From assembly GCF_002980495.1 (NCBI RefSeq), contig NZ_PVBR01000016.1:50828-114827 (forward strand): 64,000 bases of DNA, written 5' to 3'. How positions within the stretch are numbered: position 1 is the stretch's first letter; the number at the start of each line of letters is the position of its first letter. This DNA comes from Phyllobacterium phragmitis. GTDB lineage: Bacteria; Pseudomonadota; Alphaproteobacteria; Rhizobiales; Rhizobiaceae. Under the pieces are notes generated by a model. The model had not been told where the DNA came from. It ran no database searches and was given only the letters and a program-made list of their open reading frames with translations. A program made the position numbers and the translations under genes. Positions 28,008 to 36,749 of the stretch are shown here, in pieces.

Positions 28008-28500
28008 TTTTGTCCGCGCTGACATCCGGCTCTCCGGATGTCAGCAGAGGCAACAGGACCTCCATATCGAAACGGATATGCCGCCGGATATTTTCGAAGA
28101 AGGCGCGCAGCATATAGCCGAGCGTTTCCGCCGACGGCTTCGCAAGACCGCGGCCATGCGCGGTCAACGCATCGTGCAATTCTTCAGCATAGGCTTGGTC
28201 CGCGATATGATCATGCCGCAGGCGGCTGATGATCTGGGAAAGGCCCGGACATCGGCCATAATACCGCGCGATATTCGCAAACAGCACGCTTTCCTCAAGC
28301 CTGTGCGCCCGCGCGAGCAGACCTGAAATAGCTTCCGCCGCTTCAAGGCACATGCCCCGATCGGCTCTATCAGGCAACCCGTCCGCGAGCGCCTCCAGCA
28401 TGTCGCAGAGCGCGAGCTGTTCATACCACACCGCATTCAGGCTGCCCGCCATGGCGGCGAATGCCGCAGCCGAAACACCTGCCTCGCTTTCCTCACTCAT
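27988..28500 (-). CDS. Hemerythrin HHE-domain protein
   Basis: The 170-residue all-helical protein has the spaced His/Glu residues of a hemerythrin-like domain (H66, E70, H96, H98, H141, E147), suggesting a di-iron site for O2, NO or iron handling. GGAGGAGGAAGGGTG before the ATG fixes the start at 28500. Its first bases overlap the end of ccoS, and its stop overlaps the end of convergent fnrN by 20 bases, so it is the last gene of ccoGHIS. Its role with the oxidase is not known; an NO or O2 sensor or a repair factor are options. Confidence 0.75.
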   Translation of the reverse strand: MSEESEAGVSAAAFAAMAGSLNAVWYEQLALCDMLEALADGLPDRADRGMCLEAAEAISGLLARAHRLEESVLFANIARYYGRCPGLSQIISRLRHDHIADQAYAEELHDALTAHGRGLAKPSAETLGYMLRAFFENIRRHIRFDMEVLLPLLTSGEPDVSADKINRSGI

Positions 28501-28678
28501 CACCCTTCCTCCTCCCAAGGGGGCCGGACTGGAGAACGATGTCCTCATCGATCAAAACGCGTTCCGCCGCCCCGTCCAGATCATCATATTGCCCGCTCCT
28601 TAGCGCCCAGAGGAAGGCAGCCAATCCCATCCCGCCCAGAAAAAGCGCCAAGGGCATGAGGTAAAGCAGCGTGTTCAT
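28493..28678 (-). CDS. ccoS: cbb3 oxidase assembly protein CcoS (FixS)
   Basis: The 61-residue protein has one N-terminal membrane helix (LLYLMPLALFLGGMGLAAF) and a short acidic tail with GQYDDLDGAAERVL, the CcoS/FixS pattern. CcoS is needed to insert cofactors into CcoN. It overlaps ccoI by an ATGA junction and the hemerythrin gene by eight bases. Confidence 0.92.
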   Translation of the reverse strand: MNTLLYLMPLALFLGGMGLAAFLWALRSGQYDDLDGAAERVLIDEDIVLQSGPLGRRKGDE

Positions 28679-30927
28679 CGGGCGCTCGCAGCATGGCCCG
28701 CCCGCCGGTAAAGAGCAGCCGGGTGAGAACAGGGAACAGATGGGCGCAGCCGCAATGCATTCGCGACCACAAGGATCGAGGAAACCGACATCGAAACGGC
28801 GGCCACCAGCGGCGTGACATAGCCGAAAATGGCGACCGGAACGGCGATGGCATTATAGACGAGCGCCAGGGCGAAATTCTGCCGGATCAAGCGGTTGGCA
28901 TTTCGCGAAACCGCCAGAGCCAGCGGCACGGCGCAGAGACTGTCGCGGAGAAAAACGAAATCCGCCGCGTTGCGCCCGATATCTGCCGCCGACGCCGGCG
29001 CCATCGATACGTGGGCGGCGGCGAGTGCGGGCGCATCATTGAGGCCGTCGCCGACCATCAGCGCCTTGCGTCCCTCGGCTGCAAGCGCGCTCAGGCGCTC
29101 CAGCTTGCCGGCCGGCAAGACCTCGGCATGGCAGGTTTCGATTCCGAGGGTATGAGCAATACTGCGAACCGAAGCGGCCCGGTCCCCCGAAAGCATCTCG
29201 ATGGCGATGTTCTGGCTGGCAAGCGTTCGGATCGTCGAACCGGCATCCGGGCGCAGCGTGTCCTCGAAGGTGAAGGAAGCCACGGGCTTTCCGTCCCGGC
29301 TTAGAACCGTAGCGCCATTTCCGCCTTCTTGACCAACCGCCCAGCTTGCCCGCCCCAGCCGGTAAAGCTCCCCGCCGATCCGCCCCTCAATGCCCAATCC
29401 GGCGATTTCGGCCATCTCTTCGATCCGCGCAGCCTCGCCGGGACACGCTTCGCTGATCGCCCGCGATGCTGGATGGCTGGAATGGGAGGCGAGCAGGCCT
29501 GCAATCAACAGCACTTTCTCATCGGATGCCTCGGCGCTTTTCAGCCGCACCTTGCCAAGCGTCAGCGTGCCGGTTTTGTCGAAAACCGCCGTGTCGATCT
29601 CGGCCAGACGCTCCATCGCCGAACCGTCCTTGACCATGATGCCGTTTTCGAACAGCCGCCGCGCCGCCACGACCTGAACGATGGGAACTGCCAGTCCGAG
29701 CGCACAGGGGCAGGTGATGATCAGGACCGCGATGGCGATGGTGATGGCCCGGTGCCAATCGCCCGATACCGCCATCCAGCCGAAAAACGTGATGAGCGCC
29801 GTCAGATGGACGACAGGCGAATAAAGCGCGGATGCACGGTCGGCAAGGCGCCGATAGCCGCCCCGCCCGGCCTCCACCGTCTCCATCAGCCGCACGATCT
29901 CGGCGAGGAACGATCCATTCGCCCCCGCCGTCACCTCGATCATCAGTGGACCGGTCAGGTTCAGCGTTCCCGCCCGCAGCATGTCGCCGGGCCTGGCGCG
30001 CTGCGGATCGCTTTCGCCGGTCACCAGCGAGCAATCGAGGCTGGAGGCCCCTTCCCGGATCACGCCATCCACCGGAATGCGTTCGCCCGCCGCGATCAGC
30101 ACCCTCATATCAGGTTCGATCTCGGCGAGCGGCAGAAACTCCCGCGATCCATCGGCCCTCAGAACCACCGCCCCGCGCGCGGCGAGCCGCACGAGCCCCG
30201 TCACCGCCGAACGCGCCTTTTCCCGCATGACATGGTCAAGCGTCCTGCCGATGAGCAGGAAGAACAGAAGCGACGCTGCCGCGTCGAAATAGGCGTGCGG
30301 GCCGTGGTTGATCACCTCGTAGAGGCTCATTCCATACGCAAGCGAGACGCCGAGCGCGATGGGGACATCCATGTTCATGCGCCCATGGCGAAGCGCATTC
30401 CAGGCGGAGCGATAGAATATTCCTCCGGCAAAGATCAGCGCCGGGACGGCAATGAGCGCGGAGATCCAGTGAAAGAGATCCCGCGTTGCCCCTTCCGCTC
30501 CCGACCACACGGAAACGGACAGAAGCATGATATTGCCGGCGGCGAAGCCTGAGATGGCGACCGCCCGGATCAGTTGCGAAAGCGCACGATCTTCGCCCGC
30601 CGCGCTATTGTCGAAGAGATGCGGAGGATAGCCGAGCCGGTGCAGGGTCTTGAAGATTGCCGGCACATCCCCCTCCCGCCAGCGGACGGAAAGCCGCTTG
30701 GTGGAAAGGTTGACCCTGGCATAGTCGACGCCCGCAAGCCCCGCCAGCGCGGTTTCGATCTTCTGGATGCAGGCGGCGCAGTGAACATCGGGCACCGAAA
30801 GCTCCACCTGATGGAGACCGTTTCCAAGATCGCGGCTTTCCAGTTTCAGCTCTTCGTTCCACCGCGCCTCGGAGCGCGCCAGCTCGGCATCGAGCGCCAT
30901 AGGCGTTGCGACGGCGCAGCAGGTCAT
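28675..30927 (-). CDS. ccoI: Copper-transporting P-type ATPase CcoI (FixI)
   Basis: CcoI delivers copper for assembly of the cbb3 oxidase. The 750-residue protein has an N-terminal heavy-metal domain with C50 and C53 (HCAAC), about eight membrane helices, the CPC motif in TCPCALGLAVP, DKTGT phosphorylation site, and GDGLNDAPAL. The start at 30927 overlaps the ccoH stop as ATGA; a longer open frame upstream lies in ccoH. It overlaps ccoS at the other end. The order ccoG-ccoH-ccoI-ccoS is the standard fixGHIS. Confidence 0.95.
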   Translation of the reverse strand: MTCCAVATPMALDAELARSEARWNEELKLESRDLGNGLHQVELSVPDVHCAACIQKIETALAGLAGVDYARVNLSTKRLSVRWREGDVPAIFKTLHRLGYPPHLFDNSAAGEDRALSQLIRAVAISGFAAGNIMLLSVSVWSGAEGATRDLFHWISALIAVPALIFAGGIFYRSAWNALRHGRMNMDVPIALGVSLAYGMSLYEVINHGPHAYFDAAASLLFFLLIGRTLDHVMREKARSAVTGLVRLAARGAVVLRADGSREFLPLAEIEPDMRVLIAAGERIPVDGVIREGASSLDCSLVTGESDPQRARPGDMLRAGTLNLTGPLMIEVTAGANGSFLAEIVRLMETVEAGRGGYRRLADRASALYSPVVHLTALITFFGWMAVSGDWHRAITIAIAVLIITCPCALGLAVPIVQVVAARRLFENGIMVKDGSAMERLAEIDTAVFDKTGTLTLGKVRLKSAEASDEKVLLIAGLLASHSSHPASRAISEACPGEAARIEEMAEIAGLGIEGRIGGELYRLGRASWAVGQEGGNGATVLSRDGKPVASFTFEDTLRPDAGSTIRTLASQNIAIEMLSGDRAASVRSIAHTLGIETCHAEVLPAGKLERLSALAAEGRKALMVGDGLNDAPALAAAHVSMAPASAADIGRNAADFVFLRDSLCAVPLALAVSRNANRLIRQNFALALVYNAIAVPVAIFGYVTPLVAAVSMSVSSILVVANALRLRPSVPCSHPAALYRRAGHAASAR

Positions 30928-31409
30928 TGGATGATCCCCTTGTCGATGGTCACACGGATCATCCGGCGATAGGGTCGGACGAGGCCCGCATCGATATCCA
31001 TCTCGACCAGCCAAACCCCGTCCACGACTTTTGCCTCGGCCACGAGCAGCCCCTTTTCGCCCGCCTTCAGCTCAGCGCTCCAATCCGCGCCCTCATAGGC
31101 GGGGTGGCGGAAGACGACCTTGCCGCCCGCCGCCTCGACCGGAAGGCCGTTGCGGTCGGCGAGCCGGTAGCGGATATGGCCCGCATCCGTTTCGAGCGTA
31201 CCATTCCATCCAAGCGCTGCTTGCGCCCGGCTTTCCGCCATGCGCTCGTTGAACTGCTGGCTGGCGACATAGGAGTTCGCCACCACCAGCCCGGTCCAGC
31301 TCGACCGCGCGAAGCTTGCCATGGTGAGGTTGACCGCGATGATCGTGCCGAAGAAGCCCACCATCACCGCGATCATGTGCCAGCCGGTAAACCGCCGCTG
31401 CGTATTCAT
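30924..31409 (-). CDS. ccoH: cbb3 oxidase assembly protein CcoH (FixH)
   Basis: The 161-residue protein has one N-terminal membrane helix (HMIAVMVGFFGTIIAVNLTM) and a periplasmic domain with SFARSSWTGLVVANSYVASQ near residue 33, typical of FixH. It stabilises early CcoN-CcoO assembly. It overlaps ccoG and ccoI by ATGA junctions. Confidence 0.92.
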   Translation of the reverse strand: MNTQRRFTGWHMIAVMVGFFGTIIAVNLTMASFARSSWTGLVVANSYVASQQFNERMAESRAQAALGWNGTLETDAGHIRYRLADRNGLPVEAAGGKVVFRHPAYEGADWSAELKAGEKGLLVAEAKVVDGVWLVEMDIDAGLVRPYRRMIRVTIDKGIIQ

Positions 31410-32965
31410 TTCGAAGCCTCCGGCGTGTTGAAAGTGGCGTTGTATTCAGCGGTTTCCGGCCCCTGCGTGTCGGATGCGATCAGCCGGAAGTTATGGTCTC
31501 CACCCGCCTCGCCCGATGGGAGGCGGATGAAGATTTTGACCGTGCGCAGACGGTCCGGCTCGACGGGCAAGAGCAGTTGCGTCACCGGTTCACTCGATAC
31601 GCCGACCGCCGTCATCGTCGCGCCGGGCAGATCGGCCAGCCGCAGCGATATCGTGCGCGGTTCGGGGATCATATTCAGGAGCTTCACCGTGAAGCCATTG
31701 CGGATCGAGCCATCGGAAAGCCGGACGAATTGCGGGTTGCGATCCTGAATGACGTTTAGCTGGAGCCGGGTGCGATCCAGCAGCGCATAGACGAGCGCGA
31801 TCCCGATCAGCGACCAGACGGCGAAATAAAGCAGTGTCCGGGGGCGCAGCAGCGTGGCCGCACGCACATGGGACAGCTCAGGCGAAAGCCCTCCGCTCAC
31901 GCCGCGCACCAGCGCCGGGGTGATCGGCAATGCCCCGTTCCCCGTCGCCAGCGCCTTGTTGGCGTTATAGTCGCTGAGCGTCGCATAGGAGATCAGTCCG
32001 CGTTCGCGCCCGATCTTGTCCATGACGGAATCGCAGGCATCGATGCACAAGGCGCAGGTGATGCACTCCATCTGCTGCCCGTCGCGAATGTCTATCCCCA
32101 TCGGGCAGACGGCGACGCAGGCATTGCAATCAATGCAATCACCGACGATTTCACCCGCCGCCATGGCCCGCTTGGAATGGCGCGAGCGCGGTTCGCCACG
32201 CCAGTCATTATAGGTGACGGTGAGCGACGTTTCGTCGAGCATCGCCGCCTGTATTCGCGGCCATGGGCACATATAGGTGCAGACCTGCTCCCGCATCAGC
32301 CCGCCGAAAACATAGGTGGTGGCCGTGAGGATGGCGACGGTGATATAGGCGACCGGCGCGGCGTGGCCGGTTGCGAAATCGACGAGCAGCGTCGGGGCAT
32401 CGGCAAAATAGAATATCCATGCGCCGCCGGTCGCCACCGCAATCACCAGCCAGATGCAGTGCTTGCACGTTCTCAGGAACAGCTTGCGCAGGCTCCACGG
32501 CGCGGCGTCCAGCTTGATGCGGGCGTTGCGATCGCCCTCTAGCCCGCGCTCGACCACGAGGAACAGATCGACCCAGACCGTCTGCGGACAGGCATAGCCA
32601 CACCAGGCGCGCCCGACGACGGAGGTGATGAGGAAAAGACCGATCCCCGCCATCACCAGAAGCCCCGCCACGAAGAAGAATTCCTGCGGCCATATCTCGA
32701 TGAAGAAGAAGTAGAAGCGGCTGTTGGCGATATCCACCAGCACCGCCTGATCCGGCGCGTGCGGCCCGCGATCCCAGCGAAGCCACGGCGTCAGGTAGTA
32801 AATGCCGAGCGTGATCGCCATGACAAACCATTTGAAGCGCCGGAAGGAACCTTCCGCGCGCTTGGGAAATATCTTGCGCCGTGCGGCATAAAGCGGCGAC
32901 TGGCGATTCTTCGCCGAATTGACCGCTGCGGCGTCAACCCTCTCCACGTCAGCCTGATTGAGCAT
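31406..32965 (-). CDS. ccoG: Ferredoxin-like membrane protein CcoG (FixG/RdxA)
   Basis: The 519-residue protein has about five membrane helices and two [4Fe-4S] motifs of the form C-X2-C-X2-C-X3-C (CIDCNACVAVCP and CITCALCIDAC). CcoG reduces copper for loading into CcoN. It also carries GRAWCGYACPQTVW near residue 136, another conserved block. AGGAAC stands before the ATG at 32965. It heads ccoGHIS. Between it and ccoP lie a palindromic repeat and an FNR box at the end of ccoP. Confidence 0.94.
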   Translation of the reverse strand: MLNQADVERVDAAAVNSAKNRQSPLYAARRKIFPKRAEGSFRRFKWFVMAITLGIYYLTPWLRWDRGPHAPDQAVLVDIANSRFYFFFIEIWPQEFFFVAGLLVMAGIGLFLITSVVGRAWCGYACPQTVWVDLFLVVERGLEGDRNARIKLDAAPWSLRKLFLRTCKHCIWLVIAVATGGAWIFYFADAPTLLVDFATGHAAPVAYITVAILTATTYVFGGLMREQVCTYMCPWPRIQAAMLDETSLTVTYNDWRGEPRSRHSKRAMAAGEIVGDCIDCNACVAVCPMGIDIRDGQQMECITCALCIDACDSVMDKIGRERGLISYATLSDYNANKALATGNGALPITPALVRGVSGGLSPELSHVRAATLLRPRTLLYFAVWSLIGIALVYALLDRTRLQLNVIQDRNPQFVRLSDGSIRNGFTVKLLNMIPEPRTISLRLADLPGATMTAVGVSSEPVTQLLLPVEPDRLRTVKIFIRLPSGEAGGDHNFRLIASDTQGPETAEYNATFNTPEASK

Positions 32966-33004
32966 TTCGAGCGGTTCCTGTTTTCATGGAATCGGCTGTA
33001 ATCT

Positions 33005-33122
33005 GCCCCTCACCCTTACCCTCTCCCCGTGAAGAACGGGGAGAGGGAGGCATAGACGATGCCGCTTCTTCCTTCTCCCCGTTCTTTACGGGGAGAAGGT
33101 GCCGGTAGGCGGATGAGGGGCA
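33005..33122. repeat. Nested Rhizobiales palindromic repeat between ccoP and ccoG
   Basis: Two perfect 12-bp stems (33019-33030 with 33036-33047, and 33071-33082 with 33088-33099, both built on CTCCCCGT) lie inside outer arms TGCCCCTCA (33005-33013) and TGAGGGGCA (33114-33122). The second half, with GGTGCCGGTAGGCGGATGAGG, matches a repeat common in Rhizobiales genomes. It sits in the leader of ccoGHIS. Confidence 0.75.
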
Positions 33123-33171
33123 TTCCAGTTTACGCAGCGTTTCCATCTAAAAGTGAAATGCTTTGGTTGCC

Positions 33172-33185
33172 TTGATCGATGTCAA
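33172..33185. promoter_or_regulatory. FNR box TTGATCGATGTCAA at the 3' end of ccoP
   Basis: It matches TTGAT-N4-ATCAA with one mismatch and overlaps the ccoP stop codon. It lies 207 bases before the ccoG start and would give ccoGHIS its own anaerobic promoter. Confidence 0.6.
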
Positions 33186-34057
33186 TCGGTGGAGGGCTGG
33201 CCGCCGCCCAGCGAATGGACGAAGACAGTCAGTTCCTTCACCGTTGTTTCCCCGAGGCGCGCCCCCCATGCGGGCATGATGCCATGTCTGGGAGACTGGA
33301 CCTGCCGGGCGATTTCCGCCTCCGTGCCGCCCATCAGCCAGAGAGCGTCGGTCAGATTAGGAGCGCCAAGCTCGACGTTTCCCTTCGCATCAGCGCCGTG
33401 ACAGACGGCGCAATTATCGGCGAAAACCGCCCTTCCCTCCTCGACCAGCGCCGGTTTCGACGGCGTGCCGGACAGGCTGGCGACGAAGGACGCGACGGCA
33501 GCGATCTGTCCGGCATCGAGAATATCGGCAAAGGCGGGCATCATCGACTGGCGCGTGTCATCGTCGCCGGCAAAGCGGATGCCGTGCGTTATCGTCTGCT
33601 GGATGGCCTCTGGCGAGCCGCCCCAGAGCCAGTCGTCATCGTTGAGGTTCGGATATCCCGCGGAACCGGCGGCGCCCGATCCGTGACATTGCACGCAATT
33701 GACCTTGAAGGCGGCGGCTCCACCGGCAATCGCCACCTGCCGCAACGCGTCGTTGGCCAGGATCTCAGGAACGGTGCTGGAAGCGATATCGGCCATATAA
33801 CCCGCCTTCTGCGCTTCCGCCGCCGCCATCTCGCCGCGAACGTCGGCGCGGCTGGAATAGCCGAGAACGCCGCGCGTCGCATCCGAGATCAACGGCCAGG
33901 CGGGATAGGCGATCGTATAGCCCGCCGCCCATACGATCGTGGCGTAGAAGGACCAAAGCCACCAGCGCGGCATCGGATTGTCCAGTTCCCGAATACCGTC
34001 CCATTCATGGCCGGTCGTCGATACGCCGGATACCTCGTCCACATGTTTTTCGCTCAT
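33182..34057 (-). CDS. ccoP: cbb3 cytochrome c oxidase subunit III, diheme CcoP (FixP)
   Basis: CcoP passes electrons from the bc1 complex to CcoO/CcoN. The 291-residue protein has an N-terminal membrane helix (WWLWSFYATIVWAAGYTIAY near residue 32) and two heme-c sites, CVQCH near 123 and CAVCH near 215, each followed by a Met ligand region. AAGGAGGATTGAG before ATG sets the start at 34057. It lies one base after ccoQ. Confidence 0.95.
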   Translation of the reverse strand: MSEKHVDEVSGVSTTGHEWDGIRELDNPMPRWWLWSFYATIVWAAGYTIAYPAWPLISDATRGVLGYSSRADVRGEMAAAEAQKAGYMADIASSTVPEILANDALRQVAIAGGAAAFKVNCVQCHGSGAAGSAGYPNLNDDDWLWGGSPEAIQQTITHGIRFAGDDDTRQSMMPAFADILDAGQIAAVASFVASLSGTPSKPALVEEGRAVFADNCAVCHGADAKGNVELGAPNLTDALWLMGGTEAEIARQVQSPRHGIMPAWGARLGETTVKELTVFVHSLGGGQPSTD

Positions 34058-34058
34058 C

Positions 34059-34208
34059 TCAATCCTCCTTGAGGGGGATACGGGCGGCCTCGTCGGCATG
34101 TGCCCTGCTGTTGGGCCGAAAGGCGAAGGCGACCACGCCGATGAAGAAAAGCGCCATGACGAGAAGGGCCCAGCTATCGGCGAAGGCGCGCAAACTGTGA
34201 TAATCCAT
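34059..34208 (-). CDS. ccoQ: cbb3 oxidase small subunit CcoQ (FixQ)
   Basis: This 49-residue protein begins MDYHSLRAFADSW, has one membrane helix (ALLVMALFFIGVVAFAF) and a short charged tail ending PLKED, exactly the CcoQ pattern. GGTAGGAAAACCC precedes the ATG. It fills the gap between ccoO (eight bases) and ccoP (one base). CcoQ stabilises the oxidase complex. Confidence 0.93.
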   Translation of the reverse strand: MDYHSLRAFADSWALLVMALFFIGVVAFAFRPNSRAHADEAARIPLKED

Positions 34209-34216
34209 GGGTTTTC

Positions 34217-34948
34217 CTACCTGTCGCCTGCGGTTTCGTCATAGGTCTTCATATCCACCAGCGTGCCCAGCATCTGGAGATAGGCGACCAGCGCATCCAT
34301 CTCGGTGAGCGCCTGCGGATTGCCGTCGAAATCGCCGACACGCGCCTTGGGATAGCGGCCCTCTATGCCGGATGTGTCGGCATTCGGGTCCGCCTGCGCC
34401 CGCATGTCGGCTTCCGTGTTCTCGATCATCCCGGTGGTGTAAGGCACGCCGACCGCCACATTGGCTTTGAGATGCGTGGCGAACCCCTTCACCTCCAGCG
34501 GATTGTCCTTCAGGAAGGCGTAGCTCGGCATGATCGATTCCGGCACGACGGAACGCGGCTCGATCAGGTGCTGCACATGCCACTCGTTCGAATAGCGGTC
34601 GCCGACGCGGGCAAGGTCCGGCCCGGTGCGCTTGGAGCCCCACTGGAACGGATGATCGTACATGGACTCGGCGGCGAGGCTGTAATGCCCATAGCGCTCG
34701 ACCTCGTCGCGGAAGGGACGGATCATCTGGCTGTGGCAGACATAGCAGCCCTCGCGGATATAGATGTTGCGCCCGGCCAGTTCGAGCGGTGAGTAAGGCC
34801 GCATCCCCTCCACCTTCTCGATGGTGTTTTCCAGATAGAACAGCGGTGCGATCTCGATGATGCCGCCGATGGTGACCACCAGAAACGAACCGATGAGAAG
34901 CAGCGTGGCGTTGCGTTCCAGAATGGCGTGTTTGTCCAGAAGTGCCAT
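34217..34948 (-). CDS. ccoO: cbb3 cytochrome c oxidase subunit II, monoheme CcoO (FixO)
   Basis: The 243-residue protein has an N-terminal membrane anchor ([22 protein letters not shown]) and one heme-c site, CYVCH at about residue 68, then QMIRPF, with Met ligands in the [11 protein letters not shown] and SIMPSY regions. It lies 12 bases after ccoN. It transfers electrons into CcoN. Confidence 0.95.
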   Translation of the reverse strand: MALLDKHAILERNATLLLIGSFLVVTIGGIIEIAPLFYLENTIEKVEGMRPYSPLELAGRNIYIREGCYVCHSQMIRPFRDEVERYGHYSLAAESMYDHPFQWGSKRTGPDLARVGDRYSNEWHVQHLIEPRSVVPESIMPSYAFLKDNPLEVKGFATHLKANVAVGVPYTTGMIENTEADMRAQADPNADTSGIEGRYPKARVGDFDGNPQALTEMDALVAYLQMLGTLVDMKTYDETAGDR

Positions 34949-34960
34949 GATGAGGTTCCC

Positions 34961-36571
34961 TTATTCAGCCGGCTGCAGGGCGGGCGCACGCCCGCCGATG
35001 GGCGCTTCCTCGCGCTGGCGGCCAAGAATGGTCATGGTGAGATTGAAGGCCATGAGGATGGCGCCGGCGAGATAGAGACCGCCTCCGAGCGCGCGCAGCA
35101 TATAGTAGGGATGCATGGCGGCCACCGACTCGACGAAGGAGTAGATCAGGAAGCCCTGCTCGTCATATTCGCGCCACATCAGCCCCTGCTGGATGCCTGA
35201 AACCCACATGACCGCCGCGTAGACCACGATCCCCAGCGTCGCCAGCCAGAGGTGCCAGTTGACCATGCGCACCGAATAGAGCCGCTCGCGGTTCCACAGT
35301 TTCGGCACCATGAAGTAGAGCGCGCCAAACGTGATGAGGCCGTTCCAGCCAAGCGCGCCGGAATGCACATGACCGATGGTCCAGTCGGTATAATGGCTGA
35401 GCGAATTGACCGCCTTGATCGACATCATCGGGCCTTCGAAGGTCGCCATGCCGTAGAAGGCGACGGCCATCACCATCATACGGATGATCGGATCGGTGCG
35501 GATCTTGTCCCAGGCGCCCGACAGCGTCATCAGCCCGTTGATCATGCCGCCCCATGAGGGCATCCACAGCATGATGGAGAAGACCATGCCGAGCGTCTGC
35601 GCCCAGTCCGGCAGCGCCGTGTAGTGCAGATGATGCGGGCCGGCCCAGATATAGAGGAAGATCAGCGCCCAGAAATGGATGATCGACAGGCGATAGGAAT
35701 AGACCGGGCGGTTCGCCTGCTTGGGGATGAAATAATACATCATGCCCAGAAAGCCCGCCGTCAGGAAGAAGCCCACCGCATTATGCCCGTACCACCATTG
35801 CGTCAGCGCATCCTGAACCCCGGAAAAGGCCGAATAGCTCTTCGATCCGGTAAACGACACCGGAATGGCGAGATTGTTGACGATGTGCAGCATGGCAATC
35901 GTCACGATGAAGGACAGGTAGAACCAGTTGGCCACATAGATATGCGGCTCCTTGCGGCGGATGATCGTGCCGAGGAAGACGACGAGATAGGCCACCCAGA
36001 CGATTGTCAGCCAGATATCGACATACCATTCCGGCTCCGCATATTCGCGCGCCTGGTTCGAGCCGAGCAGATAGCCGGTCGCGGCCATGACGATGAAAAG
36101 CTGGTATCCCCAGAAGACGAACCAGGCGAGATCACCGCCGAAAAGCCGGGCCCGGCTGGTGCGCTGGACGACATAGAAGGAGGTGGCGATCAGCGCATTG
36201 CCGCCGAAGGCGAAGATCACCGCCGACGTATGCAGCGGTCGCATACGCCCGAAATTGAACCATGGCTCGATGTTGAGATCGGGATAGGCGAGTTGCAGAG
36301 CGACGACAACGCCGACCAGCAGGCCGACAACGCCCCATCCCATCGTGGCAATCGTCCCGTAACGGATGGGGCCATCCATGTAGCCCGATGTATCGATGAC
36401 AGGAGCCGGGCCGAAATCCACCCTGCGGAGCAGCACGATGGTCGTTCCCATCATTACTGCGACCAGCACCCACATATGGTTTGCGAAAGCCGCGTCCTTC
36501 GCCAATCCGGCGCCGACAAGCGCAAGAAACGCCATCAGCCCCGAGCCTATGATCGCCCATCCATGTCTCAT
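34961..36571 (-). CDS. ccoN: cbb3 cytochrome c oxidase catalytic subunit CcoN (FixN)
   Basis: CcoN is the high-affinity heme-copper oxidase subunit for life at low oxygen. The 536-residue protein has about 12 helices. Conserved histidines are visible in [32 protein letters not shown] and [14 protein letters not shown] (heme b, heme b3 and CuB ligands). AGGGGAATTTCG precedes the ATG at 36571; an in-frame extension upstream has no family match. Two perfect FNR boxes lie 86-125 bases upstream. Confidence 0.96.
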   Translation of the reverse strand: MRHGWAIIGSGLMAFLALVGAGLAKDAAFANHMWVLVAVMMGTTIVLLRRVDFGPAPVIDTSGYMDGPIRYGTIATMGWGVVGLLVGVVVALQLAYPDLNIEPWFNFGRMRPLHTSAVIFAFGGNALIATSFYVVQRTSRARLFGGDLAWFVFWGYQLFIVMAATGYLLGSNQAREYAEPEWYVDIWLTIVWVAYLVVFLGTIIRRKEPHIYVANWFYLSFIVTIAMLHIVNNLAIPVSFTGSKSYSAFSGVQDALTQWWYGHNAVGFFLTAGFLGMMYYFIPKQANRPVYSYRLSIIHFWALIFLYIWAGPHHLHYTALPDWAQTLGMVFSIMLWMPSWGGMINGLMTLSGAWDKIRTDPIIRMMVMAVAFYGMATFEGPMMSIKAVNSLSHYTDWTIGHVHSGALGWNGLITFGALYFMVPKLWNRERLYSVRMVNWHLWLATLGIVVYAAVMWVSGIQQGLMWREYDEQGFLIYSFVESVAAMHPYYMLRALGGGLYLAGAILMAFNLTMTILGRQREEAPIGGRAPALQPAE

Positions 36572-36656
36572 CGAAATTCCCCTGCGCGAAATCAAACGCC
36601 AGCTTGCGCGAGGCAAGCCCATAGGGTCGTTTCTACGCATTTTCGGGGTCTCGCCC

Positions 36657-36696
36657 TTGATTCAGATCAAGCGCTCTTCTCCTTGATGGAGATCAA
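36657..36696. promoter_or_regulatory. Two perfect FNR/FixK boxes between ccoN and hemN
   Basis: TTGATTCAGATCAA (36657-36670) and TTGATGGAGATCAA (36683-36696) both match TTGAT-N4-ATCAA exactly, centres 26 bases apart. One is placed for ccoN on the minus strand, the other for hemN on the plus strand. FnrN, encoded in this window, is the obvious activator. Confidence 0.92.
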
Positions 36697-36749
36697 GGCA
36701 AGGGCCGCCGCAGCCGCTATTTATCCGGCACAAACGGAGATTTCGCGCG

